This document shows positions 37,334 to 47,167 of a stretch of DNA of 64,000 bases, piece by piece (within the stretch, counting starts at the first letter, position 1; the number at the start of each line of letters is the position of its first letter). The notes beneath the pieces were generated by a model, which was given only the letters and a program-made list of their open reading frames with translations, was not told the DNA's origin and searched no databases. The translations under genes and the position numbers were made by a program. Source of the stretch: Pusillimonas caeni (GTDB taxonomy: Bacteria > Pseudomonadota > Gammaproteobacteria > Burkholderiales > Burkholderiaceae_B); the NCBI RefSeq assembly GCF_003545815.1, contig NZ_PDUW01000005.1:124001-188000 (forward strand). The letters are read 5' to 3'.

Positions 37334-38719
37334 ATGCATTTACACATCCTGGGCATCTGCGGCACCTTCATGGGCGGCCTGGCGCTGATCGCGAGGGCGG
37401 CCGGCCACAAAGTGACCGGCTGCGACACCGGCGTCTACCCGCCCATGAGCACCCAGCTTCAACAGCAAGGCATCGAACTCATCGAAGGCTTCTCGGCGGA
37501 CCAGGTATCGCTGCGGCCCGACCTGTACGTCGTCGGCAACGTGGTCAGCCGCGGCAACCCCCTGATGGAAGCCATTCTGGACCAGGGCCTGGCCTATACG
37601 TCGGGGCCGCAGTGGCTGGGCGATGCGATTCTGCGCGGCCAGCATGTCATGGCCGTCGCGGGCACCCACGGCAAGACCAGCACCAGCTCCATGCTGGCAT
37701 GGATACTGCGCGAGGCGGGGCTGGCGCCCAACTTCCTCATCGGCGGCATCGCGCCGGGCCTCGAAGTGTCGGCCCGCTACGACCGCGGCGGCTCCCTGTT
37801 CGTCATCGAGGCCGACGAATACGATACGGCCTTCTTCGACAAGCGTTCGAAGTTCGTGCACTATCGGCCGCGCACCGCCATCCTCAACAATCTGGAATAC
37901 GATCACGCCGACATCTTCCCCGATCTTCAGGCAATCCAGACCCAATTCCATCACTTGGTGCGCACCATACCGTCCTCGGGGGCCATCATCCGGCCCCATG
38001 CGGACGAGGCCCTGGACGCCGTCCTGCAGCGCGGCTGCTGGACGCCGGTGCAAACCTTCGGCCCGGACGGCCGCTGGAGCGCCCATGATGCCGGCGAGCA
38101 TCCCGGCCATTTCGAAGTACGCGTCGACGGCAAGGCCACCGGCACCTTGACATGGGGGCTCGGCGGCGAGCATAACCGCCTCAATGCGCTGGCCGCTCTG
38201 GCCGCCGCGACGCAGGCGGGGGTCCCGCCCAAGGCGGGCATCGAGGCCCTTTCCCGCTTCGGCGGCATCAAGCGCCGCATGGAGCTGCGCGGCACCGTGC
38301 GCGACATCGCCGTCTACGACGATTTCGCCCATCACCCCACGGCCATCGCCACCACCCTGGACGGGCTTCGTCGCCAAGTGGGCGGCGCGCGCATTCTTGC
38401 CGTGCTGGAACCCCGTTCCAACACCATGAAGCTGGGCGCCATGGCGGCCCGCCTGCCCGGCGCGCTGGAACAGGCCGACCTGGTGTTCTGCTACGGCGAA
38501 ACCGAGGGCAAGCACGCGCTCGGTTGGGATCCGGCCCAGGTGCTGGCGCCCCTGGGAGAACGCGCTTTTACGCATTCCGACCTGGACGCCATGGTACAGG
38601 CCATCGCCGCCCGGGCCCGGCCGGGCGACCACATTCTCGTCATGAGCAACGGCAGCTTCGGCGGCGTACATCAAAAAATACTCGATCGCCTGGCCCTGCC
38701 GGCACAGGCCGGCGCATGA
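37334..38719 (+). CDS. mpl: UDP-MurNAc:L-Ala-gamma-D-Glu-meso-DAP ligase
   Basis: A 461-residue Mur-family ligase that reattaches recycled tripeptide to UDP-MurNAc. The P-loop GTHGKTSTSS lies at 110-119, and the Mpl-specific start MHLHILGICGTFMGGLALIARAAGH is complete. Family motifs FLIGGIAPG and HHPTAI are present. With anmK and the M23 peptidase it indicates a functional wall-recycling route. Its stop overlaps the next start (ATGA). Confidence 0.96.
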   Translation: MHLHILGICGTFMGGLALIARAAGHKVTGCDTGVYPPMSTQLQQQGIELIEGFSADQVSLRPDLYVVGNVVSRGNPLMEAILDQGLAYTSGPQWLGDAILRGQHVMAVAGTHGKTSTSSMLAWILREAGLAPNFLIGGIAPGLEVSARYDRGGSLFVIEADEYDTAFFDKRSKFVHYRPRTAILNNLEYDHADIFPDLQAIQTQFHHLVRTIPSSGAIIRPHADEALDAVLQRGCWTPVQTFGPDGRWSAHDAGEHPGHFEVRVDGKATGTLTWGLGGEHNRLNALAALAAATQAGVPPKAGIEALSRFGGIKRRMELRGTVRDIAVYDDFAHHPTAIATTLDGLRRQVGGARILAVLEPRSNTMKLGAMAARLPGALEQADLVFCYGETEGKHALGWDPAQVLAPLGERAFTHSDLDAMVQAIAARARPGDHILVMSNGSFGGVHQKILDRLALPAQAGA

Positions 38720-39309
38720 TTCTCTATCTGCACGGATTCCGGTCTTCGCCATCGTCCGCCAAGGCAGTCATGCTGGGCCGTGCGCTGCGGGAACGGGGGC
38801 ATGGCGGGGAATGGCACTGCCCGCAACTGCCCGCCAGCCCGGCGCAGGCCATCGCACTGTGCGATGCGCTCATCGACCTGCATCACGATGGCGGCAAGAA
38901 CGGGCCGCTGACCCTGATGGGCTCGTCGCTGGGAGGTTATTATGCAACGTGCCTGGCCGAAAAAAGACAGTGCCGCGCGGTCGTCCTGAATCCCGTCGTT
39001 CATGCGGCGCGCGACCTGGCCACCCAGGTGGGCGAGCACACGCAATACCATAGCGACGCACCTTTCGTTTTTCTTCCCGAGCACGTCGACGAACTGGCGC
39101 GGATGGCCGTCGGCCGGCCCGCCGACCCGAAGCGCTATTTCCTGTTGGCGGCCACGGGGGACGAAGTGCTCGATTGGCGCGAGATGGCGCAGTGGTACGC
39201 GGGCAGCCACGGGCGCATCATCCAGGGCAGCGACCATGGCATATCGGATTTCGAACAATGGATGCCCGAAGTGCTGCGGTTCGTGCTGGAGCCGCAATAC
39301 CGCTCCTAG
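38716..39309 (+). CDS. YqiA/YcfP-type esterase
   Basis: A 197-residue small alpha/beta hydrolase of the YqiA family: ILYLHGFRSSPSSAKA start (oxyanion region), nucleophile Ser71 in MGSSLGGYYA, and a C-terminal GSDHGISDFE carrying the catalytic His. The ATG overlaps the mpl stop codon, so translation is coupled. Cytoplasmic. E. coli YqiA has palmitoyl-CoA/ester hydrolase activity; the substrate here is not known. Confidence 0.88.
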   Translation: MILYLHGFRSSPSSAKAVMLGRALRERGHGGEWHCPQLPASPAQAIALCDALIDLHHDGGKNGPLTLMGSSLGGYYATCLAEKRQCRAVVLNPVVHAARDLATQVGEHTQYHSDAPFVFLPEHVDELARMAVGRPADPKRYFLLAATGDEVLDWREMAQWYAGSHGRIIQGSDHGISDFEQWMPEVLRFVLEPQYRS

Positions 39310-39311
39310 AA

Positions 39312-39331
39312 CCTGTTAATACTAAAAGGGC
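39312..39331 (-). repeat. Short 3'-end dispersed repeat, copy 3
   Basis: On the minus strand GCCCTTTTAGTATTAACAGG, 19 of 20 bases identical to copy 4 at 63242. It begins 3 bp after the esterase stop codon. Confidence 0.6.
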
Positions 39332-39399
39332 AGTCGTGCAGTCCATCCGGGCCGCCCTCCCATTCACCCTGGTGCCGCCGGCACCGCACTGATCGATCT

Positions 39400-41286
39400 A
39401 TGTACGTCCTCTACGAAGACAGCGGAAGCTTCAAAGCCGAGAAGATCTTCTCCGAAAGCGACTCCACCTTGCAGGTGGAGTCCGCTTCGGGCAAGCGCAG
39501 CAAAATAAAAAGAGCCAACGTGCTGTTTGCGTTCGAGCATCCCGAACCGGCGGCCCTGCTCGAGCAGGCGGGCGACCTGGCCGCGACGCTCGAGATCGAC
39601 TTTTTGTGGGAGTGCGCCCCCCAGGAAGAACTCGACGCCTGCGAGTTCGCCCAGGAATACTTCGGCCATCCGCCCAACGCGGTCGAGAAAGCCGCGCTGA
39701 TTTTCGCGCTGAACAGCGCCCCGGCCTACTTCCATCGCCGAGGCAAGGGCCGCTACCGACCCGCGCCGCCAGACATTCTCGAGGCCGCCCTGGCGGCCAT
39801 AGAAAAAAAACGCCTGCAGGCCGAGCAGCAGCAGCAATGGACCGAACAGATGGCGGCCGGCCAGCTGCCCGAGCCCATCGCCGAGGTGGCCAAGACCCTG
39901 TTGACTCGCCCCGACAAGAACACGCTGCAGTGGAAGGCCTTCGAAGCCGCCTGCGCGCAGACCGGCGCCACGCCCGAGCAGTTGCTGCTGCGCCTGGGCG
40001 CCTGGCCGCATCCGCTCGCCCTGCATCGGCATCGTTTCCTGGCCCAGAACTTTCCCAAGGGCACGGGTTTTCCCGCCGTCGAACTGCCGCCGCCCGACTG
40101 GGACTTGCCTTTCGCCGACGTCGAAGCCTATTCGGTGGACGATGCCTCGACCACCGAAGTCGACGACGCGCTTTCAGTGCAGGCCATTTCGGATGAAGTC
40201 GTGCGCGTCGGCGTGCACATTGCGGCGCCGGGCCTGGCGATCATCCGCGGCAACCCCCTGGACGATATCGCGCGTTCGCGCATGTCGACCGTCTACGTGC
40301 CCGGCGAAAAAATACCCATGCTTCCCCAAGGCTTGATCGAGCGCTTCTCGCTCGACGCGGGCGCGCCTCGGCCGGCGCTTTCGCTGTATGTACAGGCCAA
40401 CCTGACCACCGGCGAAATCATTGAATCCGAAACCCGGGCCGAGATGCTGCAGGTGCGCGAGAACCTGCGCCTGAATACGCTCGACCCGCTGGTGACCGAG
40501 GAAGCGCTGGACGATCCGCAGGCCGAACTGCCCTATGGCCATTGGCTGCGCCCCTTGTGGCGGCTGGCCAAGGCGCTGAGCGCGCAACGCGATGCCGTGC
40601 GGGGCAAGACCGAGAGCAATAACCGGGTCGAGTATTCCTTCCAGCTGGAAGGCGCGCCGGACGATCCGGACAGCATCGTGCGCATCGTGCCGCGGCGGCG
40701 CAACGCGCCGCTGGACCGCCTGGTTGCCGAGTACATGATTCTGGCGAATAATTTGTGGGGCGGACTGCTGGCCCAGCATGGCGTCCCGGGCATCTACCGC
40801 TCTCAGCAGGCGGGCCGGGTGCGCATGTCGACCCAATCCCTGCCTCACGAAGCCATCGGGGTTCCGCAGTACATCTGGTCGACCTCTCCGCTGCGCCGCT
40901 ACGTCGACCTGATCAACCAGGGCCAGATACTGGCCGCCGCGCAGCACGGCGTCTCGGCCCGGCTCGTGGCGCCGTTCAAACCCAAGGAGGCCGACCTGTT
41001 CGCCATCATCGGGGCTTTCGACTCGCAGTATGCCGTCTGGAACGACTTCCAGAACGACATGGAGCGGTATTGGTGCCTGCGCTGGATTCAACAGAATGAC
41101 GTCAAGCGGGTGCAGGGCCAGGTATTGCGCGACGACCTCGTGCGGCTCGACGGCGTGCCGCTGGTCATACGGGTGGCGGGCATGCCCGAATTCGAGCGCG
41201 GCCAGGCCGTCGACCTCGAAGTAATGGGCTGCGACGAACTGTCGCTGGAGCTGCAATGCCGCTATCTGGGTACAGCCGCTCCTTGA
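39400..41286 (+). CDS. RNase II/R-family exoribonuclease
   Basis: A 628-residue RNB-domain protein. An N-terminal OB-like region (1-60, MYVLYEDSGSFKAEKIF) and a helical linker lead to the RNB domain (about 245-560). The catalytic metal-binding motif is AYSVDDASTTEVDDAL, followed by VHIAAPG and STVYVPGEKIPMLP. The C-terminal S1-like end is short. It is a short RNase II-type protein common in beta-proteobacteria rather than full-length RNase R (about 800 residues). It should degrade single-stranded RNA 3' to 5'. Confidence 0.9.
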   Translation: MYVLYEDSGSFKAEKIFSESDSTLQVESASGKRSKIKRANVLFAFEHPEPAALLEQAGDLAATLEIDFLWECAPQEELDACEFAQEYFGHPPNAVEKAALIFALNSAPAYFHRRGKGRYRPAPPDILEAALAAIEKKRLQAEQQQQWTEQMAAGQLPEPIAEVAKTLLTRPDKNTLQWKAFEAACAQTGATPEQLLLRLGAWPHPLALHRHRFLAQNFPKGTGFPAVELPPPDWDLPFADVEAYSVDDASTTEVDDALSVQAISDEVVRVGVHIAAPGLAIIRGNPLDDIARSRMSTVYVPGEKIPMLPQGLIERFSLDAGAPRPALSLYVQANLTTGEIIESETRAEMLQVRENLRLNTLDPLVTEEALDDPQAELPYGHWLRPLWRLAKALSAQRDAVRGKTESNNRVEYSFQLEGAPDDPDSIVRIVPRRRNAPLDRLVAEYMILANNLWGGLLAQHGVPGIYRSQQAGRVRMSTQSLPHEAIGVPQYIWSTSPLRRYVDLINQGQILAAAQHGVSARLVAPFKPKEADLFAIIGAFDSQYAVWNDFQNDMERYWCLRWIQQNDVKRVQGQVLRDDLVRLDGVPLVIRVAGMPEFERGQAVDLEVMGCDELSLELQCRYLGTAAP

Positions 41287-41298
41287 ACCGGGCCCGCC

Positions 41299-42198
41299 AT
41301 GAAGACCGCGACCGGCCCCCTCTTGATATGGACGCTGATATCGCGGCCCCATGCCCGGGGCGGCTATCTGCCGCTGGCGCTGGTGCTGTCCCTGTGCATT
41401 CACGCCGCGCTGCTGGCGCTGCGCTTCCATGGCGCCTCGTCGGCGCCCGTGCGCTCCGACAGCAGGCTCGAAGTCACGCTGGTGAACGCTCGCACGGAAA
41501 CCGCGCCGGCGCAGCCGCAAGTGCTCGCGCAGCAGCAAGTGAACGCCGGCGGCGACGGCGGCCGTGACGTCGCCTCGTCGCCCCTGCCGCGCACGGCGGC
41601 CGATTCTCCCGACCAGATCGTGCTCGAGGCGCTGCGCAAGCGCCAGGCGCAGCTGGAGTCAGAACAGGAAAGGCTTTATGCGCAATTGCAGGCCAGCCAG
41701 GCCGTCCCCGAGGCGCGCAAAAAGCCCGATCTGCTGCAGCAGTCGGACGCACCGGGAGAAGACGCCCTGGTGCAGGACAGCCTGGTGCTGAATGCGCGCA
41801 TCAACGCGCTCAAGGAAGAGATAGAGCGCTACAACGCCCAGCCGCGCCAGCGGTTCGTCGGCCCGGCGGCCCAAGAGGTGGACTACGCCCAGTATGTCGA
41901 AGCCTGGCGCCAGCGGATAGAACTGCTGGGCACCGAACACTATCCCGCCGAAGCGCGCGGCAGGGTCTACGGCACGCTGCGGCTTACCGTCTACATCAAG
42001 AGCAATGGCGACCTTCAGCGCATCGACATCGATCGGCCCTCCGAGCATGCGGTGCTGAATCTCGCCGCGCAGCGCATCGTGCAGCTTGCCGCGCCCTTCG
42101 CCCCGCTGCCCGATTCGATCGCCCGCCGCACCGACGTGCTGGCCATCACGCGCACCTGGCATTTCACCCATAACCGATTGTCCACGGAAACCCCATGA
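41299..42198 (+). CDS. TonB-family C-terminal domain protein
   Basis: A 299-residue envelope protein. A transmembrane anchor (about 22-42, YLPLALVLSLCIHAALLAL) has the His expected in TonB-type anchors. A periplasmic region with coiled-coil potential (about 105-190, LEALRKRQAQLESEQERLYAQLQA) precedes a TonB-type C-terminal domain (about 210-290, YPAEARGRVYGTLRLTVYIKSNGDL). No ExbB/ExbD or receptor genes are adjacent, so it may be a structural TonB-like protein rather than an iron-uptake energiser. Its TGA overlaps aroE by 4 nt. Confidence 0.85.
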   Translation: MKTATGPLLIWTLISRPHARGGYLPLALVLSLCIHAALLALRFHGASSAPVRSDSRLEVTLVNARTETAPAQPQVLAQQQVNAGGDGGRDVASSPLPRTAADSPDQIVLEALRKRQAQLESEQERLYAQLQASQAVPEARKKPDLLQQSDAPGEDALVQDSLVLNARINALKEEIERYNAQPRQRFVGPAAQEVDYAQYVEAWRQRIELLGTEHYPAEARGRVYGTLRLTVYIKSNGDLQRIDIDRPSEHAVLNLAAQRIVQLAAPFAPLPDSIARRTDVLAITRTWHFTHNRLSTETP

Positions 42199-43049
42199 AC
42201 GACTCCCCTTCCACACGGCGTTTCGCCGTGGTCGGCAATCCGGTCAAGCACAGCCGGTCGCCGGCCATCCATGAAGCGTTCGGCCGCCAGACCGGCATCC
42301 CCCTGCGCTATGGGCTGCTCGAAAGCCCGCTGGACGGATTCGCCCGCAGCGTGGACGGCTTCTTCGCCCAGGGAGGCTGGGGCCTGAACGTGACCGTGCC
42401 GTTCAAGGAAGAAGCCCATGCATTGTGCGGCACGGGCCTGTCCGAGCGCGCCCGCCTGGCCGGCGCCGTCAACACCCTGTGGATGCAGGACGGCGGGCTG
42501 CGGGGCTGCAATACGGACGGCGTGGGCCTGCTCGCCGACATTGCCCGACAGGGCATCGACGTGGCCGGCAAACGCGTGCTGCTCATCGGCGCCGGAGGGG
42601 CGGCCAAGGGCGTCCTGTTTCCCTTGCTCGAGGCGGGCTGCGCCCGGCTTCGCATCGTCAACCGCAGCGCCGGGCGGGCACAAGGTCTGAAAGACCATCT
42701 GGACGCCCAACTGGCCGAGCATGCCGGCAAGGTTTCGGCCGGAGCCCTGGACCGGGCCGAGGGCGAATGGGACATCGTCATCAACGCCACCTCGAGCAGC
42801 CTGGCGGGCGAAGCCCCCGCCATTGCCAGCGCCCGGTACGCCCCCGGCGCCCTGGCCTATGACATGATGTACGGGCCTCATCCCACCCCCTTTCTGGTCC
42901 AGGCTCGCGCAGCGGGGGCCGGCCATGTCGCCGACGGGCTGGGCATGCTGGTCGAACAGGCCGCCGAAGCTTTCTTCATATGGAACGGCGTGCGGCCCGA
43001 CGCAGGGCCCGTGCTGGCGCATTTGCGCAGCCGGATGCAAGGGCGCTGA
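42195..43049 (+). CDS. aroE: Shikimate 5-dehydrogenase
   Basis: A 284-residue NADP enzyme reducing 3-dehydroshikimate to shikimate. Substrate motif VGNPVKHSRSPAIHEAF (13-29), catalytic Lys71 in LNVTVPFKEEA, and the Rossmann loop GAGGAAKGVLFPL are intact. It overlaps the preceding TonB-like gene and is followed 3 bp later by mtgA, so the three genes form an operon. Confidence 0.96.
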   Translation: MNDSPSTRRFAVVGNPVKHSRSPAIHEAFGRQTGIPLRYGLLESPLDGFARSVDGFFAQGGWGLNVTVPFKEEAHALCGTGLSERARLAGAVNTLWMQDGGLRGCNTDGVGLLADIARQGIDVAGKRVLLIGAGGAAKGVLFPLLEAGCARLRIVNRSAGRAQGLKDHLDAQLAEHAGKVSAGALDRAEGEWDIVINATSSSLAGEAPAIASARYAPGALAYDMMYGPHPTPFLVQARAAGAGHVADGLGMLVEQAAEAFFIWNGVRPDAGPVLAHLRSRMQGR

Positions 43050-43052
43050 CCC

Positions 43053-43769
43053 ATGGCGCGGCGGATCTCCAAGCTCAAGGTGGCGGCCACCGCCCTGCTG
43101 CTGGCGCTGTTCGCCTTTCTGCTGTACCAGTTCGGGCTGTTCGTGATGGTGGTGTGGCTGTGTTTCCACGACCCGGGCAGCAGCGCCTTCATGAAGGCCA
43201 CCCGGGCCGAGCTCAGGCGCGAAAACCCGGATGCCGTCATCCGCTATCAGTGGGTGCCGTACGACCGCATCAGCAACAATCTCAAGCGCGCCGTAATCGC
43301 TTCGGAAGACGCCAATTTCGTCGCCCATGACGGGGTGGAGTGGGAGGCGATCAAGAAAGCGTGGGAATACAATGCGCGCCAGGCCGAACAGGGCCGCAAC
43401 CGGGTGCGCGGCGGGTCGACCATTACCCAGCAGCTGGCAAAAAACCTCTTTCTGTCCAGCGAGCGCTCGTACTGGCGCAAGGCGCAGGAACTGGCGCTGA
43501 CCTACATGATCGAATCCGTCATGAGCAAGCAGCGCATCCTGGAGCTGTATCTGAATCTGGCGCAATGGGGAGAAAACGTGTTCGGCGCCGAAGCGGCCGC
43601 GGCGCATTATTACCGCGGCAGCGCGGCGCGCCTCGGCAGCGCCCAGGCGGCCAGGCTGGCGGCGATGCTGCCCAATCCGGCGTACTATGACAAACGCGGC
43701 GATACATCGTACTTGCGCTCGCGCACCGCCACCATCCAGAAGCGCATGCGGCTGGTCGAGATTCCCTGA
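43053..43769 (+). CDS. mtgA: Monofunctional peptidoglycan glycosyltransferase
   Basis: A 238-residue inner-membrane GT51 transglycosylase that polymerises lipid II. A single transmembrane anchor (about 10-37) is followed by the catalytic domain: motif 1 with Glu85 (ASEDANFVAHDG), motif 2 GGSTITQQLAKNLFL, motif 3 RKAQELALTYMIE and motif 4 KQRILELYLN. No transpeptidase domain. Follows aroE. Confidence 0.96.
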   Translation: MARRISKLKVAATALLLALFAFLLYQFGLFVMVVWLCFHDPGSSAFMKATRAELRRENPDAVIRYQWVPYDRISNNLKRAVIASEDANFVAHDGVEWEAIKKAWEYNARQAEQGRNRVRGGSTITQQLAKNLFLSSERSYWRKAQELALTYMIESVMSKQRILELYLNLAQWGENVFGAEAAAAHYYRGSAARLGSAQAARLAAMLPNPAYYDKRGDTSYLRSRTATIQKRMRLVEIP

Positions 43770-43883
43770 CCCGCCCCTTCCTGCCTGGATGCGAAAACGC
43801 CCGATGACAGCCCCGCATTTGTTAAGCTTCCGTGTATCCGCCCGACGGGGCGGGTGCCTCCTATGAGTCCAGAATAGTTGCCC

Positions 43884-45062
43884 ATGCGTACCGCCCGCCG
43901 TTATCTTGCCCGCGAAATCTATCGCTCCTGCGCCGTCGTGCTGCTGGCGCTGGTGGGCTTGTTCACCTTCTTCGCCCTGATCGAAGAGCTCGACAACGTC
44001 GGCTCCAAGTTCACCCTGCTCAATCTGTTCTATCTGCAGGCCTTGCAGCTGCCGACGAGGCTGTACGAACTGCTGCCGATCGGCCTGCTGATCGGAGCCA
44101 TTCTTGCGCTCGCCAGCCTGGCGCAGCGCAACGAACTGGTCATCCTGCGCGTCTCCGGAGTCAGCGGCATCAAGCTTCTGGCCATGCTGTGGATCATCAC
44201 CGTGCCCTGGGTCATCGGCGCCTTCGTGCTGTCCGAGGTGGTGACGCCGGCGGCCGAGATCAAATACAGCGAAGCCAACCTCTCGCTGCTGGGCCGCGCC
44301 GGCGGGGGCCGGCTCAACAGCGGCTACTGGTTCAAAGAAGAAGGCTCCACCGGGGGCAACCGCATCATCAATATTTCAGAACTCAAGGCCAATGGCGGCG
44401 TCAGCGACGTCACGGTGTACGAGTTCCGCAAGGACCAGGAGCTGGCGCGCCTGTCGCGAGCCAAGGACGGGCACTTCGAGCAGGGCAAGCTGGTGCTCAC
44501 GGGCGTCACCGAAACCCACATCGACGACAACGCCCTGATGGCGCTGGCCGACGCGCAGGCGCCCGCCACGCCCCTGACCCAGATACATCAGGTCGAAAAG
44601 CGCGAGCTCTCCACCACGCTCACCTCCGAACGCCTGATCGCCCGCATCCTGACGCCCGAACGGATGTCCATCTCGGTGCTGCTCGACTATATCGACTACC
44701 TCGCAAGCAACAATTTGCAGACCGAGCGCCAGATCGTGGCGCTGTGGCGCAAGCTCGCCTATCCCTTCACCCTGCTCGTGATGATCACCATCGCGGCTCC
44801 GATCGGCTTCATGCAGACGCGGCGCGGCGGCGTCGGAGGCAAGGTGTTCATCGGCATCCTGCTCGGCGTGGGCTTCTTCATGATCAACCAGCTGGCGCTC
44901 AATGTGGGCATGCTGGGCAAATGGCCTCCATGGGTCACCGCCCTGGTGCCCAATCTGGCGGCGCTCGTCCTGGCATTCGGCGGCCTCATCCTCATGGAGA
45001 ACCAGCATAATGTGCGGCGCGCGGCGCAGGCGCGCTGGCCCTGGAGCAAGGCGGCGGCATGA
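43884..45062 (+). CDS. lptG: LPS export ABC transporter permease LptG
   Basis: A 392-residue YjgP/YjgQ permease of the LptB2FG transporter that extracts LPS from the inner membrane. Three N-terminal helices, the motif [31 protein letters not shown] (about 61-92), a periplasmic beta-jellyroll (about 130-265) and three C-terminal helices are seen. The LptG type is judged from the [10 protein letters not shown] region. The companion lptF is not next to it, although the two often sit together. The ATG at 43884 is used; a TTG six bases upstream is in frame. Confidence 0.92.
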   Translation: MRTARRYLAREIYRSCAVVLLALVGLFTFFALIEELDNVGSKFTLLNLFYLQALQLPTRLYELLPIGLLIGAILALASLAQRNELVILRVSGVSGIKLLAMLWIITVPWVIGAFVLSEVVTPAAEIKYSEANLSLLGRAGGGRLNSGYWFKEEGSTGGNRIINISELKANGGVSDVTVYEFRKDQELARLSRAKDGHFEQGKLVLTGVTETHIDDNALMALADAQAPATPLTQIHQVEKRELSTTLTSERLIARILTPERMSISVLLDYIDYLASNNLQTERQIVALWRKLAYPFTLLVMITIAAPIGFMQTRRGGVGGKVFIGILLGVGFFMINQLALNVGMLGKWPPWVTALVPNLAALVLAFGGLILMENQHNVRRAAQARWPWSKAAA

Positions 45063-45901
45063 GCGCTTCCGATATCTGGATGGTGGGCGACCTGCAGGGC
45101 TGCTGCCGCTCATTGGAAGCGCTGCTCGATCACCCCGACATCGCAGCCGGCGACGAGCCCCGCTTCTGGTTCGCCGGCGACCTCATCAACCGGGGCCCGG
45201 CCTCGCTGCAGACCCTTCGCCGCGTCATGGCCATGGGCGACCGCGCCATCTCCGTACTGGGAAACCACGACCTGCATCTGCTCGGCATCGCCGCGGGCGT
45301 GCGCAAGCCGGGCAAGTCCGACACTTTCGACGAGATTCTGGACGCGCCCGACGCCGAAGATCTGCTCGATTGGATCCGTCATCGCCCGCTGGCGCATCAT
45401 GAACACGGCCATCTGCTGGTGCACGCCGGCGTGCTGCCGCAATGGCGCGTCGCCGACGTCGCGAGGCTGGCCGCCGAAGTGCAGCGCGACCTGCGGGCGC
45501 CCGATTGGCGCGAACGGCTTCAAACCATGTATGGCAATGAGCCCTCGCAATGGCGGGACGACCTCGAGGGCGACGAGCGGCGGCGCATCGTCATCAATGC
45601 CCTCACCCGGCTACGCATGTGCGATGCGCAGGGCCGCATGGAGTTTCGCCACAAGCTGGCGCCCACCAAGCAGGACTGGGAAATCTCGGGGCTGCTGCCC
45701 TGGTACGATGCGCCGGAACGCCGCACACGGGACGAAGCCACCATCGTGTTCGGCCACTGGTCCACGCTGGGCCTGCTGATGCGTCCGGACGTCATCTGCC
45801 TGGATACCGGCTGCGTATGGGGACGGCGCCTGACGGCGGTGCGGCTGGCGGACCGCAAAGTGATCCAGATAGATTGCGGCAATCACGCCGATGCATCCTG
45901 A
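45059..45901 (+). CDS. apaH: Symmetrical bis(5'-nucleosyl)-tetraphosphatase
   Basis: A 280-residue metallophosphatase that splits Ap4A into two ADP and can also remove Np4 caps from RNA. Metal motifs in order: [11 protein letters not shown] (8-18), [11 protein letters not shown] (near 40), GNHDLHLLG (near 67) and HAGVLPQW (near 121). It starts 4 nt before the lptG stop ends, so it is coupled to lptG. Ends with a convergent plsC-like gene 22 bp away. Confidence 0.96.
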   Translation: MSASDIWMVGDLQGCCRSLEALLDHPDIAAGDEPRFWFAGDLINRGPASLQTLRRVMAMGDRAISVLGNHDLHLLGIAAGVRKPGKSDTFDEILDAPDAEDLLDWIRHRPLAHHEHGHLLVHAGVLPQWRVADVARLAAEVQRDLRAPDWRERLQTMYGNEPSQWRDDLEGDERRRIVINALTRLRMCDAQGRMEFRHKLAPTKQDWEISGLLPWYDAPERRTRDEATIVFGHWSTLGLLMRPDVICLDTGCVWGRRLTAVRLADRKVIQIDCGNHADAS

Positions 45902-45923
45902 CCGCCCGACGGGTGATCGGACG

Positions 45924-46715
45924 TCAGGCGGGCTCGCGTGATGAAGACGCCAGCGTTTCGGCTTGGCAATCGGGCGCAAGCTGCACGGCCTGGCGGATCG
46001 CCTGCTCGGCGTGGCGGGCCACTTCGTTGCGGCCCAATTCCCGGCATTGCGCCGCGCTGATCATCGGCAGAAACTCCACCTCGACCGATACCTCCGTAGC
46101 GCGCAAGAGGGTCCACAGATTGGCCACCAGCGTTTCCTCGCCCACGAACGATGCGAAATCGCTGCGCCGGCCCCGATACATGAAACGCAGTGCGACCGGT
46201 TGTATGTCCACCTGAGCGCGTATGGCCGGGTCGAACAGGCTGGAATGGAACGGCAGCACATCGAAGCCCGTGGACGTGGTGCCCTCGGCAAAAAGACCGA
46301 TGATCTCGCCACGCTGGAAGCGGACCTGCATCTGCTCGCCGACCTGGCGCAGCGAATGCCGCTGGCCGCGCTGCAGAAACACCGTGCCCACCTTGGCCAC
46401 CAGCCAGCCCACCACCGGCCAGGAGCGGATCTCGCTCTTGGCCACAAAAAAAACGCTGCGCACGCCGGCGAGGATGAAGATGTCTATCCATGACACATGG
46501 TTCGCCACCCATAATGCCGGGCCCGGCATGTGCGGCTCGCCCACGACATCGACCCTTACGCCGCAGAGGCGCACCAGTGTCCACGACCAGGCTTTGTTCA
46601 TGCGGCCCCGCATCGCGGGCGACACCAGGGGATAGATCGTCGCAACCGACAACAGGCTGGACACCAGCCACACCAGGATGAAGGGCAGCCGCAGCAAGAC
46701 AAGCAAAAAACTCAA
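45924..46715 (-). CDS. plsC: 1-acyl-sn-glycerol-3-phosphate acyltransferase
   Basis: A 263-residue membrane acyltransferase making phosphatidic acid. Transmembrane start (about 4-30). The catalytic HX4D motif is NHVSWID (His73-Asp78), and motif III is LFAEGTTSTG. C-terminal RGRRSDFASFVGEETLVANL is also typical. The symbol is by family; a LPLAT paralogue with another lipid substrate (ornithine lipid type) cannot be excluded. Confidence 0.88.
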   Translation of the reverse strand: MSFLLVLLRLPFILVWLVSSLLSVATIYPLVSPAMRGRMNKAWSWTLVRLCGVRVDVVGEPHMPGPALWVANHVSWIDIFILAGVRSVFFVAKSEIRSWPVVGWLVAKVGTVFLQRGQRHSLRQVGEQMQVRFQRGEIIGLFAEGTTSTGFDVLPFHSSLFDPAIRAQVDIQPVALRFMYRGRRSDFASFVGEETLVANLWTLLRATEVSVEVEFLPMISAAQCRELGRNEVARHAEQAIRQAVQLAPDCQAETLASSSREPA

Positions 46716-46750
46716 AATGGGACTCTCTGTTCCGACGACTTGTTCTGAGG

Positions 46751-47167
46751 TTAGGGCGTAATGATATTACCTTTCGGCAATGCGTCGAAATAGCGCTGCA
46801 GGATGATGGCTGCGGCCATGGCGTCGTCGGCCTCGTTGTTGCCCAGTGCAAGCTGGGCCTCGATGCTGCTGCCGCGCTCGTCGACGAGCTCGGCCGCGAC
46901 GCCGAAGCGGCCCCGCAACTGATTGGCGAAGCGGCGGCAGCGCAGCGAGTGGTATTGCTCACCGCCGTCGACCGCCAGCGGCAGGCCCACCACCACGCGA
47001 TCGGGCTGCCATTCGCCAAGCAGCGCGGCAATGGCTTCGAAACGCTGTTCGCGTGTAACAGGAACCAGTATCTTCAGAGGCCTGGCCTGGCGAGTCAGGG
47101 TGTTGCCCACCGCGACACCGATTTTTTTCAACCCGTAATCGAAGGCCAGCAGGGTTTCCTCAGGCAT
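46751..47167 (-). CDS. ruvX: Putative pre-16S rRNA nuclease / Holliday junction resolvase-like (YqgF)
   Basis: A 138-residue RNase H-fold nuclease. Motif 1 LAFDYGLKKIGVAVG, the motif VVGLPLAVDG and the C-terminal DERGSSIEAQLAL...EADDAMAAAIILQRYFD are intact, including the acidic residues. The family matures 16S rRNA 5' ends; older naming as a resolvase is not supported by activity. Start overlaps the yqgE stop by 8 nt. Confidence 0.95.
   Translation of the reverse strand: MPEETLLAFDYGLKKIGVAVGNTLTRQARPLKILVPVTREQRFEAIAALLGEWQPDRVVVGLPLAVDGGEQYHSLRCRRFANQLRGRFGVAAELVDERGSSIEAQLALGNNEADDAMAAAIILQRYFDALPKGNIITP

Noticed and set aside
43832-45010. 392-codon plus-strand frame overlapping lptG in another register
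   Set aside because: It is an Arg/Pro-rich out-of-frame shadow, while the LptG frame shows clear membrane helices and family motifs.
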